A stretch of 25,748 bases of DNA from a virus. Location of the stretch: positions 1 through 25,748 of IMG/VR virus record IMGVR_UViG_3300046484_000008; one strand, given 5' to 3'. Positions 13,336-21,764 of the stretch are shown in pieces (positions within the stretch are counted from its first letter, which is position 1; each line of letters opens with the position of its first letter). The notes beneath the pieces are model-generated. The model was not told where the DNA came from. It did not search any database and worked only from the letters and a program-made list of their open reading frames with translations. A program made the position numbers and the translations under genes.

Positions 13336-13719
13336 ATGCCCAAATTTATGCGGAGACTTGGAACAGAGTTATGCGGACCTTTTGATGCTGATATTTACAG
13401 CAACAATAGCGAAGAATACGCTGTGTTCAATACTGAAGAAGAATTGCTTGCTAGTTACAAAAAACTTGATGTACAGAAAGAACAAAAAGATATCTCGTAC
13501 AAAGATCATATAGCTAACAACCTGGTTATGAAGGAAGAAGATAAAATCAATTCTATTAAGAATGCAATAAAAATTCTTCCTCCTAATCTGTTTATAACTT
13601 ACCAGGGTAGAAAACAACCTAAACTTTCTGATGTTGAAGCACTTGTTGGGTTTAAGGTATCTGCTGCTCAATTGAAAGACGCTATGGATGAGGTATCTGA
13701 TGAATCTGAAGCAACTTAG
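13336..13719 (+). CDS. hypothetical head-module protein, 127 aa
   Basis: The start ATG 13336 has only a weak purine-rich AGAGAGA upstream. The N-terminal part is polar with acidic/lysine-rich helices (KKLDVQKEQKD). The C-terminal 40 residues contain TYQGRKQPKLSDVEALVGFKV, which has the look of the small helix-extension-helix domain seen in Mu-like head-module proteins (pattern G-x-P-k-x-LE-lLGf-Vs). That similarity is by eye and weak. The gene overlaps the following adaptor gene by 20 bases. Function is unknown; a head-completion role would fit its position. Confidence 0.75.
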   Translation: MPKFMRRLGTELCGPFDADIYSNNSEEYAVFNTEEELLASYKKLDVQKEQKDISYKDHIANNLVMKEEDKINSIKNAIKILPPNLFITYQGRKQPKLSDVEALVGFKVSAAQLKDAMDEVSDESEAT

Positions 13720-14473
13720 AGAAGAGGCTTGGGATGTCGCTCGTGAAGTATCCGAAGTAGATTCCCAACGTCTTTGGTCTACTAAAGAGATGAACAGATA
13801 CATTAATCGTGTCTATCGTTATATCGCTAGAGAGACAAAGTGCATCAGAGATGCTGCACCATCCGCTATTACTAGAATCTCAGTAGCACCTCCTGCTAAT
13901 TTAGGCGCGCTAGAGGCACTAGCTGCAACGGATGATTATGCTGTTCAAGATCTTGCATATTTTAACGATGTTAATTCCTGGTTGTATCTAACTCTTGTAG
14001 CTCCTTACGTTTTTCCTTTGGATGATAGAATTCTAGATATTGACGAGTGCAAATGGACTTCTAAACAGTGGAGATTGGTTAAAGTATCTTCAAGTAAATG
14101 GCAAGTTAATCCCTGGTGGGAACAGGTATTGGGGATGCCTACAGAATACAGCACAGATTTCTCTAATAAGACTATAGCAATAAATTTTAGAGCTACGGAT
14201 AGTGATACTTTGAAACTTATTGTGCGTAGACTTCCCCTTAATGATTTGGTAAATGATACGGATAGTCCAGAATTTAGAGAGTCTTATCATGATTTTATGT
14301 TGAACGGTATTCTTTGGAGGATGTATTCAAAGCAGGATGCTGAGAGTATAGACCTTGAGAAAGCTGCGCAATATTACAGTCTTTTTTTAAGTGATGTAGA
14401 TGAGATTAAACAACAGGAAACTATATTGGATCAACGCCTGAAACCTAATTTCAGCATGGATGCTTTCCGATAA
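13700..14473 (+). CDS. head-tail adaptor/connector protein
   Basis: I choose ATG 13700, which has GATGAGG at the right distance, over the in-frame ATG at 13688, giving 257 aa. The start has the adaptor-like pattern LREEAWDVAREVSEVDSQRLWS followed by EMNRYINRVYRYIARET: a helix, a D/E-x-x-x-LWS turn and a second helix. Many phage gp6/gp4-type connectors that sit under the portal begin this way. Later parts contain a WW-rich segment (KWQVNPWWEQVLG) and a C-terminal helix ending the protein. It overlaps the preceding gene by 20 bases and the next by 1 base. The call is from N-terminal pattern plus position. Confidence 0.75.
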   Translation: MNLKQLREEAWDVAREVSEVDSQRLWSTKEMNRYINRVYRYIARETKCIRDAAPSAITRISVAPPANLGALEALAATDDYAVQDLAYFNDVNSWLYLTLVAPYVFPLDDRILDIDECKWTSKQWRLVKVSSSKWQVNPWWEQVLGMPTEYSTDFSNKTIAINFRATDSDTLKLIVRRLPLNDLVNDTDSPEFRESYHDFMLNGILWRMYSKQDAESIDLEKAAQYYSLFLSDVDEIKQQETILDQRLKPNFSMDAFR

Positions 14474-15555
14474 TGACTGTTGTAATTAATAATAAAGCAT
14501 TTGAAAAACCAACAGGGGAGAATAAACTTCTTGAGATCTTCTATTCTTTTAGAGGAATCAATAATGTTGATGACCCTGTTAATGTTGGTGCGCCTAATGA
14601 GCAACCAGATACTGTTTTTTATACGGAAGCAGTTAAGTTGGTTAATGTAGACCCCTCTAATAGAGCGGGGGTCACACTTAGAACTGGTCGAATTAGTAAA
14701 ATATCTAGTGCATTAATACACTCAGGTTGGAGTAACCCATATAATCCATCAGAAGGCTATTTTGCAAGTGGATCATTATTGTACCACATGGATGTTAACG
14801 AGAATTTGAGTATTATAAAATATGATCTTATCCCTGGGCGAACTGTTGATTTTTGTCAAGTAAATGATGTTATTTATTATACTAATGGACTTCAATCGGG
14901 TATTATAGAAAAGGGTATAGACACTACTTTATTTATCCCTAGTTTACCTTTTAAACAACACATGGTAGCTGGTTATTTTCCTACGTTTTATAATGGAAGG
15001 CTCTATGTTATGGTTGATGGTTATCAGATGAATGATAACACATCTCTAATATGTTCGGATTCATTGGATACTCCAGGCGGTATTGAGAGTATGGATGAAC
15101 GATTTAATATAGTAGCTAACTTTGAAGGAAAAGCTACTATGGTATTTAGAGTTGATAACGGTTTATGGATTGGAACAGATAGGGAAATATTCTTTCTTTT
15201 TGGGGATGATGCTTTATTTGAGGAACATTCAAATTGGTCTGGTAATAGTTATCGAGGTGGGTATAAATCACAGAAATCTATAGCACCCTACGGAGTTGTG
15301 TCAGGGACAGTAAGACCAATAGAAGGGGAACTAACTAGTATTGAAAATTTGAAAGGCAATTGTGGCATATTTATGTCTAATCGTGGTATTTGTATTTGTG
15401 GTCCTGATGGATATTTTACTAATCTTACTCAATTTACTGCTGCTTTAGAGTCAGGTACAAAAGGAACAGCGATAGTTCGAGAAGATAAAGGGGTTGTCCA
15501 CTATATTTGTTGCGTACAAAATCCGCAAGATGCATATAACCCCTGGAGTCTTTAA
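14473..15555 (+). CDS. tail hub/packaged-DNA stabilisation protein, P22 gp10-like
   Basis: This 360-aa protein follows the adaptor gene with a 1-base overlap (TAATG), so translation is likely coupled; no clear ribosome binding site is seen. It looks all-beta, with repeated strand segments such as GYFASGSLLYHMD, DFCQVNDVIYYTNG, FYNGRLYVMVDG and GLWIGTDREIFFLFG. The recurring 'N-G-x-hydrophobic' turns and overall layout match the beta-propeller-like P22 gp10 family that plugs the portal below the adaptor. It is shorter than gp10 of P22. Confidence in a tail-hub role is moderate; a related tail protein of the same fold is possible. Confidence 0.62.
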   Translation: MTVVINNKAFEKPTGENKLLEIFYSFRGINNVDDPVNVGAPNEQPDTVFYTEAVKLVNVDPSNRAGVTLRTGRISKISSALIHSGWSNPYNPSEGYFASGSLLYHMDVNENLSIIKYDLIPGRTVDFCQVNDVIYYTNGLQSGIIEKGIDTTLFIPSLPFKQHMVAGYFPTFYNGRLYVMVDGYQMNDNTSLICSDSLDTPGGIESMDERFNIVANFEGKATMVFRVDNGLWIGTDREIFFLFGDDALFEEHSNWSGNSYRGGYKSQKSIAPYGVVSGTVRPIEGELTSIENLKGNCGIFMSNRGICICGPDGYFTNLTQFTAALESGTKGTAIVREDKGVVHYICCVQNPQDAYNPWSL

Positions 15556-15618
15556 TGGTTATTCCTAAAAATAATTGTTAGTAATACTCATAAGGGAACG
15601 TAATTTAGGAGGTCTACC

Positions 15619-16611
15619 ATGTTGAAAATTTATTCCGACGCTGCATGTACTCAGGAAGTTTTACCAACTCAATCGTTTCCCGGTACAGGGGCACAGACCT
15701 CTTTTACTCTGACGGCGTTTCCAGGGGCAAGTCTTCAGAGTGTGTACTATGAAACTCAGGTGAGCCAATCAGGTGTAACTTTTGCCTCCGGTGTTGGATC
15801 GGGGTTTTCCGGGCTTACAATCAACGCTCTCATCGGCCAAAGGGTAATCCATAACGGTACTTTCCGTGGGACGGTGGTGAGCAATACGGCTACAACTGTC
15901 ACCATTTCCGACCTGACGTATACCTATGCGACAGGAACGACTTGTATCATCAGTTCCTACGCCAAAAAGGTGCTGAATACGGATTACACGGTTTCCGGCA
16001 ATACAATAATGACCATGAGCACTACACTCACTTCTTCGCAGAATATTCACTGCATTCCGGTGGGTGTGTTAGCCGTCCCATTCGGCGGTAATCAAGGGGA
16101 TACGAAAACTTCCGCGCTTCCGTTCTGGCTGAAAAGATCACCTCTGCCGGATGGCGTGGATAAAGACTACAACAACATCCAGGTACAATGCCTCGATCTT
16201 TCACAGACACAGGCGTCTTTGGCGCAGGCAAGCGTGACATTTGCAAGCGGTGTCGGCTCGGGCTTTTCAGGCCTCGTAGCTGGTACGCTCATCGGCAGGG
16301 CGCTGACTCACGGCGGGACTTACAAAGGGACGGTGACGGCGAATACGACTACGACCGTCACGATTTCCGATACGTCATACACCAATGCTACTGCTGCATC
16401 TGCAACCCTGTTCACCGTGGGAAGTGCGGAGTTTGCCCCTGATGTCTCCGGTTCTCCCGGTACTTATGTGAAAGTGCTTCAGCCTTCCGCGATCACCACG
16501 AATACCGCGGTAAAGTTCTGGATGGATGACACAATCATCGTCCCGGCATCAGCCATGAACTACCCGAACAACGTAATTAACGTTTACGCCCTGGAATCGA
16601 TCTCGGCGTAA
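15619..16611 (+). CDS. putative virion surface/tail protein with internal duplication, 330 aa
   Basis: A perfect AGGAGG ribosome binding site lies upstream of ATG 15619. The protein is Thr/Ser/Gly/Val-rich and beta-type. Residues 51-102 and 204-255 are two copies of one domain, sharing VTFASGVGSGFSGL and later TVTISD. Each copy resembles a small beta module often found in phage surface proteins. From about 15690 the DNA is clearly GC-richer than upstream genes, marking entry to a compositionally distinct island. No enzyme motif is seen. A fibre, collar or tail-surface role is inferred from composition and position. Confidence 0.7.
   Translation: MLKIYSDAACTQEVLPTQSFPGTGAQTSFTLTAFPGASLQSVYYETQVSQSGVTFASGVGSGFSGLTINALIGQRVIHNGTFRGTVVSNTATTVTISDLTYTYATGTTCIISSYAKKVLNTDYTVSGNTIMTMSTTLTSSQNIHCIPVGVLAVPFGGNQGDTKTSALPFWLKRSPLPDGVDKDYNNIQVQCLDLSQTQASLAQASVTFASGVGSGFSGLVAGTLIGRALTHGGTYKGTVTANTTTTVTISDTSYTNATAASATLFTVGSAEFAPDVSGSPGTYVKVLQPSAITTNTAVKFWMDDTIIVPASAMNYPNNVINVYALESISA
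15769..15924 (+). repeat. internal domain repeat, copy 1 (residues 51-102)
   Basis: This segment and 16228-16383 encode the same domain, starting with VTFASGVGSGFSGL. The protein copies are much more similar than the DNA copies, which differ at many third positions, so the duplication is old and selected. Confidence 0.85.
16228..16383 (+). repeat. internal domain repeat, copy 2 (residues 204-255)
   Basis: Second copy of the domain at 15769-15924, offset by 153 codons. It keeps VTFASGVGSGFSGL and TVTISD exactly. Confidence 0.85.
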
Positions 16612-16624
16612 AGAGGAGTACATT

Positions 16625-16828
16625 ATGGGACTCATTCAGCTTATCATCGTTCTTGTCGTCATTGGGGTTATTCTCTGGCTCGTAAACACCTATCTGGCGG
16701 CGTACATCGACGTTAAAATCCTCAAGATCATCAACGTGGTTGTGGTTATTCTGGTGATTCTCTGGATTCTGTCACTGTTCTTCGGTCCGATCGGCAGTAT
16801 CGGGAATATCCACGTCGGGAGACAATGA
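16625..16828 (+). CDS. small two-TM membrane protein, Thivi_2564-like (possible holin)
   Basis: The 67-aa protein has two long hydrophobic segments, about residues 4-25 and 35-54, separated by a short loop with DVKILK, and a short polar C-terminal tail. The start MGLIQLIIVLVVIGVILWLV and the LWLVNTY...KILKIINVVV layout match a small phage/bacterial membrane protein family annotated as Thivi_2564, recalled from memory. Size and two TM helices suit a class II holin, but no endolysin gene is adjacent, so lysis is only one option. An AAGAGGAG ribosome binding site precedes ATG 16625. It ends directly at the next gene's GTG start. Confidence 0.78.
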   Translation: MGLIQLIIVLVVIGVILWLVNTYLAAYIDVKILKIINVVVVILVILWILSLFFGPIGSIGNIHVGRQ

Positions 16829-18388
16829 GTGAACGTCATCACGTTGCCCGATGGTTCGGTGATTTACGATTACAGCGGGGATCAACCGGCTAATCAGCAG
16901 GATTTTAATGCCTTCACGATGAAGACGTTGAATACCCTGTTCCCGTCTGTAATCGGGACGACTTCCACGTTGACCAAGACCAATACCAAGATAATCCTGA
17001 AAGATTCCGGTGGCACGGTTCTCGCCTATTTCCCGATAACAACTCCTGATGTGCCGGGGGAGGGTTCTCCGTTTTCGGTTGTTCGCAATCAGGCGTTTTT
17101 TCTTGATAGTAAAGTCTTTGCCACGTCCGAATATCTCAATGGCTCCAGCACACAGCGTCTGATTACCAACAGTGACAATTCCGGGGTGAATTGGGATACT
17201 CCGGCAGTAATTCCAGTATTTCACAATGATACAGGAAGTCACGTCTGGTCTACCGTAATCGGTTTTACGTTGGCGGGTAACTCGATAATAGCATCCACGA
17301 ATGATCCCGGCGCGGAACTCGGGGATTTCACGCCCAGATTCTCAACGGATTATGGAGCGACCTTCAACCCCACGTCTCCCACATATCCAGGTCTTTATCG
17401 TTTCAGGTGCAGCGACGGTAGTGCGGTGTACCTGTGTGACAGTGATCATGTAGGCACCCTGCGGACTATTGTCAAAATCGAATCAAGCGGAGCGGCTACG
17501 AAGTACACGGACGTCATCCCGCAGATCGATGGAAACACCTATGCGCCAATGGGCATGGCTGCAAACGGCGATACGGTCATTGTCATACTCTCGTATTACG
17601 ACAGCGGGACGGACACGACCTATCCCGCTTACGCCTACTCAAATGACGGAGGAGCTTCGTTTACCACTCATTCGATCACCTCTGGGATTAACCCGGCATC
17701 TCTTACCTTCTGTAATGGGAATTTCATCTATTATGACTCGAATAATTATCAAACGTATCTTTCACCTACCGGCATAGATGGCAGCTGGACGGCCGGGAGC
17801 ACACTGACCTTGAATTGGGACTCTCCCCCCACAATCATGTATGGAATTAGTAAATATATCTATTACGGGCAAGTTTGGGACGAGACGTGGCCGACAGAAT
17901 CATACGCAATGTACGTGAGTGATGATGGCCTGACGGGATGGACTCAAAAAACTGTGCCGGTTGGGGCCAGTCCCGTTGCCAGCGTTTACGATTCAGCCAA
18001 TGATGTGGTTATCTTCCAGGACACAACTGATGCAAACAAGGTCACACGGTTGTTCCCCGATGGTCACTTGGATTACGTTACCTGTTCTACCGGCGGTGCG
18101 GATGTCCCAGGAGACCCATTGACTATTCCTCCGCTTCCTCCTGGATATCCTCAACCGGCTTTACCCGAATTAACACTGGTCTGCGCAGGGGCGATTCTTG
18201 ACGTGACGGCTCCACCTCTACAGGCTTCTTTTGAATACGGGATGCTCGATGTAACAGCGCCACCTCTTCCGTATCAGAGTACTGGTTGTATGGTTGAACA
18301 GATAGGAGTGAGCGTTCTCGATCTCGATTTGATGGTTTCCAGTGCGGTGGTGGAACAAATGGGCCAGCCGATAAGCGTAAAAGGGTAA
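16829..18388 (+). CDS. Asp-box beta-propeller surface protein (putative receptor-binding), 519 aa
   Basis: The start is GTG 16829, directly after the previous stop, with GGGAGA 8 bases upstream. The protein contains several sialidase-type Asp boxes: SDNSGVNW (115-122), STDYGATF (172-179), SNDGGASF (271-278) and SDDGLTGW (364-371). These mark a BNR-like beta-propeller. A Pro-rich linker (about 426-447) leads to a C-terminal segment with LDVTAPPL twice (457-464, 473-480). The catalytic Arg triad and Tyr of true sialidases cannot be assigned, so enzymatic activity is not claimed. A glycan-binding or tail-fibre role is inferred. The gene lies in the GC-richer island. Confidence 0.75.
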   Translation: MNVITLPDGSVIYDYSGDQPANQQDFNAFTMKTLNTLFPSVIGTTSTLTKTNTKIILKDSGGTVLAYFPITTPDVPGEGSPFSVVRNQAFFLDSKVFATSEYLNGSSTQRLITNSDNSGVNWDTPAVIPVFHNDTGSHVWSTVIGFTLAGNSIIASTNDPGAELGDFTPRFSTDYGATFNPTSPTYPGLYRFRCSDGSAVYLCDSDHVGTLRTIVKIESSGAATKYTDVIPQIDGNTYAPMGMAANGDTVIVILSYYDSGTDTTYPAYAYSNDGGASFTTHSITSGINPASLTFCNGNFIYYDSNNYQTYLSPTGIDGSWTAGSTLTLNWDSPPTIMYGISKYIYYGQVWDETWPTESYAMYVSDDGLTGWTQKTVPVGASPVASVYDSANDVVIFQDTTDANKVTRLFPDGHLDYVTCSTGGADVPGDPLTIPPLPPGYPQPALPELTLVCAGAILDVTAPPLQASFEYGMLDVTAPPLPYQSTGCMVEQIGVSVLDLDLMVSSAVVEQMGQPISVKG

Positions 18389-18391
18389 CGG

Positions 18392-19879
18392 ATGGGTAAT
18401 CAGAAAATCACATTAATTGGAGATACGGCGAGTGATTATATTGGTCACGCCATTGCTCTGATGCGGAATCTCTCTTTAATAGGGGGGAAACGGACAGTAG
18501 TAATAGACCGGGCGCTTATTATGCTCAAATCGGGAAATGGGGTTGATGAAATAAAAATACAAACATCCCCACGGTTCAGTATTTCATTTGACAGTACATA
18601 TTATTCGTTTTATGATTCAGTCCCTTCCGAGTTTCCGTTAATTCAGGATAGAGCTTTCTCTGGGACTCCCCCGGTCTGGCCGGACATATCGGGCGAAGGG
18701 TACATAATCCCGGATTATCTCGGTCTGTCTTTCAGGTCTTTGGCGGACAATGCAGAGAAAAGCCGACTGACGTTCTCTGTTCCTTTCGTTTCTTCCGGGT
18801 TTTCGGATAACCTTGAGTACATTCAGCAAATGGATTCTTGCCTAGTGACCGCACTGTTCGACGGTTCGGTGAATACTGCGGTCAAGTTTGACGGAGCCGG
18901 GAATGAAAACACGGTGACAATTCCTAATTCTTTTCAACTTGGGGCTTTCCTGACCTTTAGGGGTCATTATCCTTGTCTGTTCGATGATGATATGATGATG
19001 TTCTACCTACAGGATGGAACGCGGAGAGGAACGCTCTATGGCCTCAAGAATGACACCACTCTGACTGCTGTTGACGTTCCTACCTTGTCGGATGGGGCGG
19101 TCGTCTCCCAAATGCCTTCATGGGGCGGGTATCTCAGGACAAGTAATTTTTACCGGGCGATAAGCTCTCCCGATGCCAAACATATCTATCTTGTCAAATC
19201 ATTCATCCCGGTTTATGCCGTGGTAGACAATGAAAACTCCGTAAGCAATGCCGCGTCTGTGAAAAATACCGTTTCGATCACTGTGGAAAAAAGATTGAAA
19301 GCGGATATGTCGCTCATATCGACATTCAACTTAGCGAACACTTCTGCGGCATTCAGTTTTTCATCAGGAGTCCATAACTGGTTTTATATCCTAGACGGGG
19401 CGATAAACTCAGCAGTAGGGACTCCAGAACTGGTATATTTCGCCTGTACGGGAGGGACAGTGCTTGTTGGACCCGATGGCACGGAATACCCTGTTTTGAC
19501 CGGGAATATCATCATCCAGGGCTATAACGGGACTCACTACATCAACCAGGCTGAACCGATTATCCTCTGGCTTGGCGGTACGACTGCGGCTGACGCTCTA
19601 GCCTGTACGGGATTCGATGCTGTGGCGCTCCAAATTTCTTCTCAAGACCCGTCGATGACTCCTTCGACTTTGCCGAATGTCGCTGATTTCGGATGCAGAA
19701 TAGACTGTATGGGTGACTCAGATACGGCGCTTATGAGATTGTTCACCGGAGGCTACGACTCTACTTACCATATCCCGACGGTCTCTGACGGACCTCTGGT
19801 GCAGTGTAAAATAGTTGACAATCGCCCGGTTTTGGTACAGATTACAGGAAATGTGAATTACGAGTTATTCAACAGTTGA
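18392..19879 (+). CDS. hypothetical surface/tail-region protein, 495 aa
   Basis: The gene starts 3 bases after the previous stop, with AAGGGT overlapping that stop region. It encodes a mostly beta-type protein with many Gly/Ser/Thr/Asp residues and no TM segment. Segments such as HIYLVKSFIPVYAVVDN and YVFAC-like strands suggest repeated beta blades, but no Asp box is seen. Base composition is the same as the flanking GC-richer genes. I do not recognise the family. It sits between two genes whose facing ends carry similar repeat motifs, so it may belong to the same surface complex. Confidence 0.7.
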   Translation: MGNQKITLIGDTASDYIGHAIALMRNLSLIGGKRTVVIDRALIMLKSGNGVDEIKIQTSPRFSISFDSTYYSFYDSVPSEFPLIQDRAFSGTPPVWPDISGEGYIIPDYLGLSFRSLADNAEKSRLTFSVPFVSSGFSDNLEYIQQMDSCLVTALFDGSVNTAVKFDGAGNENTVTIPNSFQLGAFLTFRGHYPCLFDDDMMMFYLQDGTRRGTLYGLKNDTTLTAVDVPTLSDGAVVSQMPSWGGYLRTSNFYRAISSPDAKHIYLVKSFIPVYAVVDNENSVSNAASVKNTVSITVEKRLKADMSLISTFNLANTSAAFSFSSGVHNWFYILDGAINSAVGTPELVYFACTGGTVLVGPDGTEYPVLTGNIIIQGYNGTHYINQAEPIILWLGGTTAADALACTGFDAVALQISSQDPSMTPSTLPNVADFGCRIDCMGDSDTALMRLFTGGYDSTYHIPTVSDGPLVQCKIVDNRPVLVQITGNVNYELFNS

Positions 19880-19888
19880 GAGGATGAA

Positions 19889-20617
19889 ATGATTTATGTC
19901 GTAACTCCGACAATCCAGAAGAAATCAGGGATAATCGAAACGATTGTCCCGATGATTAGCGTTCGTGGCGCACTATGCGAGACAGCGGTGATTAACCAGA
20001 CTGTAAAAGCAGGATTTGTAGAAATGACGGCTATCCCTGTCCAGATTCTAACTGGAACATTGGATATTATCTCGATTGCCGTAAAAATCTTGGCAGGAAC
20101 GATTGATATTTTGACCCCCTCTCCTGCGCTTGCTCCTGTATTTAAAGCTTTTATAATGAACACTAGGACAGGTGGTGTTGCAACCTACACAAATTTCCCT
20201 TTTTCTTCTATCTTTGCTATTAATAAAAAATATTATGGTGTAATTGACGGTGCAGGTTTATATGAACTTACAGGGACTAATGATGCTGGTGTAAATATTG
20301 ATGCTGAAATAGAATCCGGTGTTTCTAACCTAGGTAGTGATAAAACAAAATCACCTATTGATGCTTGGTTAGAGTTGAGGGGTTCCGGTAGTTATGAATT
20401 TGTTACAGTGCACAACGAGGATTTATCAGATATAGCAACATATACAGTAGACGGGGATAATGATTTTAAACACGGGTTTAAACGTATTAAGTTATCTAAA
20501 GGTGTACAAGGAACGCACATCCAAATTAAGTTTAAAAATGTTGACGGTTCCAATTTTGATTTACAAACCATACGCGTAATGGCAGCTTTATTTAAACGTA
20601 GAAAATACGGACGATAG
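19889..20617 (+). CDS. phage tail-associated protein, chimeric composition, 242 aa
   Basis: Residues 1 to about 84 are short beta repeats (VQILTGTLDI, then VKILAGTIDILTPSP). Residues about 85-242 form a domain with the pattern FIMNTRTGGVATYTNFPF, YYGVIDGAGLYELTG and ending RVMAALFKRRK. I recognise this C-terminal domain from conserved phage proteins that join similar repeats to the same 'MNTRTG...YTNFPF...GLYEL' domain; they are structural but without assigned function. A GAGAGGATGAA ribosome binding site precedes ATG 19889. DNA encoding the first part is GC-richer, and from about 20145 it turns AT-rich, so the gene spans a mosaic boundary in frame. Confidence 0.78.
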   Translation: MIYVVTPTIQKKSGIIETIVPMISVRGALCETAVINQTVKAGFVEMTAIPVQILTGTLDIISIAVKILAGTIDILTPSPALAPVFKAFIMNTRTGGVATYTNFPFSSIFAINKKYYGVIDGAGLYELTGTNDAGVNIDAEIESGVSNLGSDKTKSPIDAWLELRGSGSYEFVTVHNEDLSDIATYTVDGDNDFKHGFKRIKLSKGVQGTHIQIKFKNVDGSNFDLQTIRVMAALFKRRKYGR

Positions 20618-20629
20618 TAGGGAGAACCT

Positions 20630-21754
20630 ATGCCTAGTTCAACAGACGTAACCCAACAAGTTAATTCGTATATATTAGCATTTCAAAGTCAAGTTGTGAA
20701 TGCTATTAATGCTGTGCAATCAGCAGCTACATTACCGTATTTATCTTTCTTTGATTTTAGTAATGTAGTACCCCCAGATTTAACCACTATTTCTCCTATT
20801 GATATCCCTTTTACCAATGTAAGACCTATATCTTTGGATTTATCAAGAGAAAAACTATCTATTTACAATTTAGATAACTTACCACAACTCAAATTAGCTA
20901 CAGAAGATATGGCTAGTTTAGACCAAATATCTACAGATGAGTTTCAAGCTTTTAATGCCCTGGTTATGGATTTTATAACTTCTGTAGGTCAAAACATTTC
21001 TCCTGCCGTACAAGATGCTATTTTTAACAGTGGTATTGAAAGAGCAAGATTAGTTTACCAAGATGCTCTTGATATGGCTGGTGCTAGGACAGGTAGTAAA
21101 GGTTTTAGATATCCTAATTCTATGACTAAAGCATTTGAAAAAGAAGTAACATATAATTATACAAACCAACTATATGATGTTAACAGAGAGATTATAAAAA
21201 CAATGGGGGATCTTGCCCAAAAGAATATAGCAATGGCAGTTAGTGCTGGTGTTGAAACTAATAAAGCCCTAACTGAAATAGCCATTAAAAATCTCACATA
21301 TCTTCTGGAAGCTCAAAGACTTGTTCTTGATAAGTTTAAGGTAGAACAAGAAGCTTATACTGCGCAATTCAACGCACAGATGCAAGCTATTATAACTTCT
21401 ATTGATGCTCAAATTAAAGAAGCAACTTTTAATTTGGAAAAACAAAAATTAGATTTGGAAGCACAACGAGTAACAGCAACAATTGCTATAGAATTTGATA
21501 AGTTAGACCTTGAAATAGCAAGAGTTTCTAAAGAAATTATTATAGCCGTCGATAAGTTACATTTAGAAGCTTGGAAAGAGAATGCTAATATACTACTTGA
21601 AAAAGGTAAAGCTGTTATTACAGAAATGGTGCAGGCTAATCTTCTTAAAATGGAAGGGTTAAAGAGTATTGCTGAAACGTATTCCAAACTTATGACTTCA
21701 CTTTCTGCACAATCTGTGTCAATAGTTACTCAGAGAGCTGCAACAATTGTATAG
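20630..21754 (+). CDS. long-helical structural/internal virion protein, 374 aa
   Basis: AGGGAGAAC precedes ATG 20630. After a beta/proline-containing N-terminal part (1-105), residues about 110-374 are almost entirely helical with heptad-like patterns (e.g. EAQRLVLDKFKVEQEAYTAQ, then KQKLDLEAQRVTATIAIEFD in repeats). The segment GARTGSKGFRYPNSMTKAFE (about 149-168) is a pattern I recall in conserved structural proteins of other phages. No TM segment is present. It likely forms a coiled-coil oligomer inside the virion or in the tail. The exact role is unknown. Confidence 0.75.
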   Translation: MPSSTDVTQQVNSYILAFQSQVVNAINAVQSAATLPYLSFFDFSNVVPPDLTTISPIDIPFTNVRPISLDLSREKLSIYNLDNLPQLKLATEDMASLDQISTDEFQAFNALVMDFITSVGQNISPAVQDAIFNSGIERARLVYQDALDMAGARTGSKGFRYPNSMTKAFEKEVTYNYTNQLYDVNREIIKTMGDLAQKNIAMAVSAGVETNKALTEIAIKNLTYLLEAQRLVLDKFKVEQEAYTAQFNAQMQAIITSIDAQIKEATFNLEKQKLDLEAQRVTATIAIEFDKLDLEIARVSKEIIIAVDKLHLEAWKENANILLEKGKAVITEMVQANLLKMEGLKSIAETYSKLMTSLSAQSVSIVTQRAATIV

Positions 21755-21764
21755 GGAGACTACT

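Noticed and set aside
16772-17242. 156-aa minus-strand frame across the GTG start of the Asp-box protein
   Set aside because: Antisense, no ribosome binding site, and all neighbours read rightward.
15619-20617. Diversity-generating retroelement acting on a surface protein
   Set aside because: No reverse transcriptase gene and no template/variable repeat pair were seen; the internal repeat of the 330-aa gene lacks adenine-specific differences.
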